The notes under the pieces: model-generated
Seen by the model: the letters and a program-made list of their open reading frames with translations, nothing else
Databases searched by the model: none
What the model was told of the DNA's origin: nothing
Source: Verrucomicrobia bacterium UBA2460
Lineage (GTDB): Bacteria; Verrucomicrobiota; Verrucomicrobiia; Methylacidiphilales; Verrucolacustridaceae
DNA: 6,509 nt
Direction: 5' to 3'
Assembly (NCBI GenBank): GCA_002342345.1
Contig: DDPU01000062.1
Span: 1-6,509, forward strand
Part shown: in pieces, positions 5,764 to 6,509 of the stretch
How positions within the stretch are numbered: the stretch's first letter is position 1
Layout of the letters: each line of letters begins with the position of its first letter
Position numbers and translations under genes: made by a program

Positions 5764-6509
5764 ATGGCGGAACCGACTCCCCAACCCCTGCCTGAAGGAT
5801 CCCTGCCTTCCTCCCTGCCGGGGGGATCAGGGAGTTCGTTGGCCAAGGCAGCGGCAACCGGTGCTGCCAAAACGGCGGTCTCCAGCGCGGCTTCGGTGGT
5901 TGCCTGGAAAACGGCGGTTCTGGCAACGGCGGCAATCCTGGGGTTGGGCGGCGGCGGCTACTACTATAGCCGCGACCATCAGGCGCGCGGCCAGCTGACC
6001 GAAGCGGGGGAAAAGATCAGCAAGCTGGAGTCCAAGGTGAAGGCATCCGAGGAGGCGGCGGAAGCCGCCCGGGCCCAGACGGATCAGATGAAGGGGGACT
6101 TGGACAAGCTGAAGCGGGATTCGCTGGACCTGGAGAAATCCCGGGCGGAACTGGCAAAATTAAAGGATCTTTCCGCCTCGGAAAAAAAGGTCCTGGAGCA
6201 GAAAATTTCCGAGCAGCAGCTGGCGATGGAAAGGATGAAGGCATCGTCCTCCCAAGCCGACGCCAAGCTTGAGGAAAATCTCAAGAAGGAGCTGGCCGAC
6301 AAGGATGTGATCATTTCCCGCCTGAAGGACCAGCTAAAGGTCACGGTGGCCAGCGAGATCCTCTTCCCCAGCGGTTCGGCGGAACTTTCCCCGGAAGGGG
6401 TGGATGTTTTGCAGAAGGTGGCCAAGGCCGCCAACAAATCCCAGGACGAGGTGCGGGTAGAGGGGCACACGGACACGGATCCGATTGCCCCGCTCCTTGC
6501 CCAGTATTA
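5764..6509 (+). CDS. Membrane-anchored coiled-coil protein with OmpA C-terminal domain, partial
   Basis: The gene runs off the right edge; 248 residues are visible. A Pro/Ser/Gly-rich N-terminus (1-25) leads into an Ala-rich segment and one predicted transmembrane helix at about 44-67 (VVAWKTAVLATAAILGLGGG), with no signal-peptidase site. This is followed by a long charged coiled coil at about 73-193. An OmpA/MotB-type peptidoglycan-binding domain begins near 194, with SEILFPSGSAELSPEGVDVL and VEGHTDTDPI, and is cut before its NWxLSxxRA motif. The layout resembles MotB-like inner-membrane anchors, with the OmpA domain reaching the cell wall in the periplasm. No MotA gene or flagellar context is visible, so a motor role is not supported. 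The start at 5764, 7 bases after the SYLF stop, has only a weak AGG (5755-5757) in front, which fits translational coupling in an operon. Confidence 0.9.
   Translation, partial: MAEPTPQPLPEGSLPSSLPGGSGSSLAKAAATGAAKTAVSSAASVVAWKTAVLATAAILGLGGGGYYYSRDHQARGQLTEAGEKISKLESKVKASEEAAEAARAQTDQMKGDLDKLKRDSLDLEKSRAELAKLKDLSASEKKVLEQKISEQQLAMERMKASSSQADAKLEENLKKELADKDVIISRLKDQLKVTVASEILFPSGSAELSPEGVDVLQKVAKAANKSQDEVRVEGHTDTDPIAPLLAQY

Noticed and set aside
5811..5834. Inverted repeat CTCCCTG / CAGGGAG with a 10-base loop
   Set aside because: It is inside the start of the OmpA-domain coding region, has no T-run after it, and can arise from Pro/Ser/Gly codons; not supported as a terminator.
3559..5870. 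Long - strand open frames of 490 and 543 residues (3559-5031 and 4239-5870)
   Set aside because: They lie antisense to five well-recognised + strand genes. Their Pro/Arg/His/Ser-rich translations match no family, as expected from the complement of high-GC codons.
5764..6509. Reading the OmpA-domain protein as flagellar MotB
   Set aside because: No MotA or flagellar gene is in view. The long coiled coil and Pro-rich N-terminus differ from typical MotB, so only the general anchor layout is claimed.

Overview
The window is gene-dense, high-GC bacterial DNA. Nine protein genes are supported, two of them cut by the window edges. No RNA genes, insertion sequences or CRISPR arrays were seen, and there is no gap longer than about 115 bases. 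The gene set (DUF5069, a short bacterial Pur-alpha-type domain, SYLF and OmpA envelope proteins, a CbpA/CbpM pair and a WG-repeat protein) suggests a Gram-negative from the PVC group, with Verrucomicrobiota the best guess. That placement is inferred from gene families, not from a marker gene.

Left part (1-1554). The + strand opens inside the C-terminal half of a YyaL/SSP411-type protein (DUF255 family). Facing it on the - strand are two small genes: a minimal zincin-like metallopeptidase (HELGH motif, TTG start) followed by a 75-residue Pur-alpha/DUF3276-type nucleic-acid-binding protein. The Pur gene overlaps the end of the YyaL-type gene tail to tail by 31 bases.

A 115-base divergent intergenic region (1555-1669) separates the - strand pair from a tightly packed + strand gene series that runs to the window end. 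In order these are: a secreted WG-repeat protein carrying two lipoyl/biotinyl-like domains without the modifiable lysine; a CbpA-type DnaJ co-chaperone; its CbpM-like MerR-fold modulator; a DUF5069 protein; a secreted SYLF (Ysc84-type) protein; and a membrane-anchored coiled-coil OmpA-domain protein that runs off the window. Joins are 4-base ATGA overlaps (WG/cbpA and cbpM/DUF5069), a 3-base gap (cbpA/cbpM), a 45-base gap holding a possible 4-codon coupling minicistron (DUF5069/SYLF), and a 7-base gap (SYLF/OmpA).

The likely joint theme is protein quality control (CbpA with its inhibitor CbpM) transcribed together with cell-envelope proteins. The most unusual item is the WG-repeat protein with its tandem, apparently unmodifiable lipoyl-like domains. 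Its translation is coupled to a cytosolic DnaJ-type co-chaperone.
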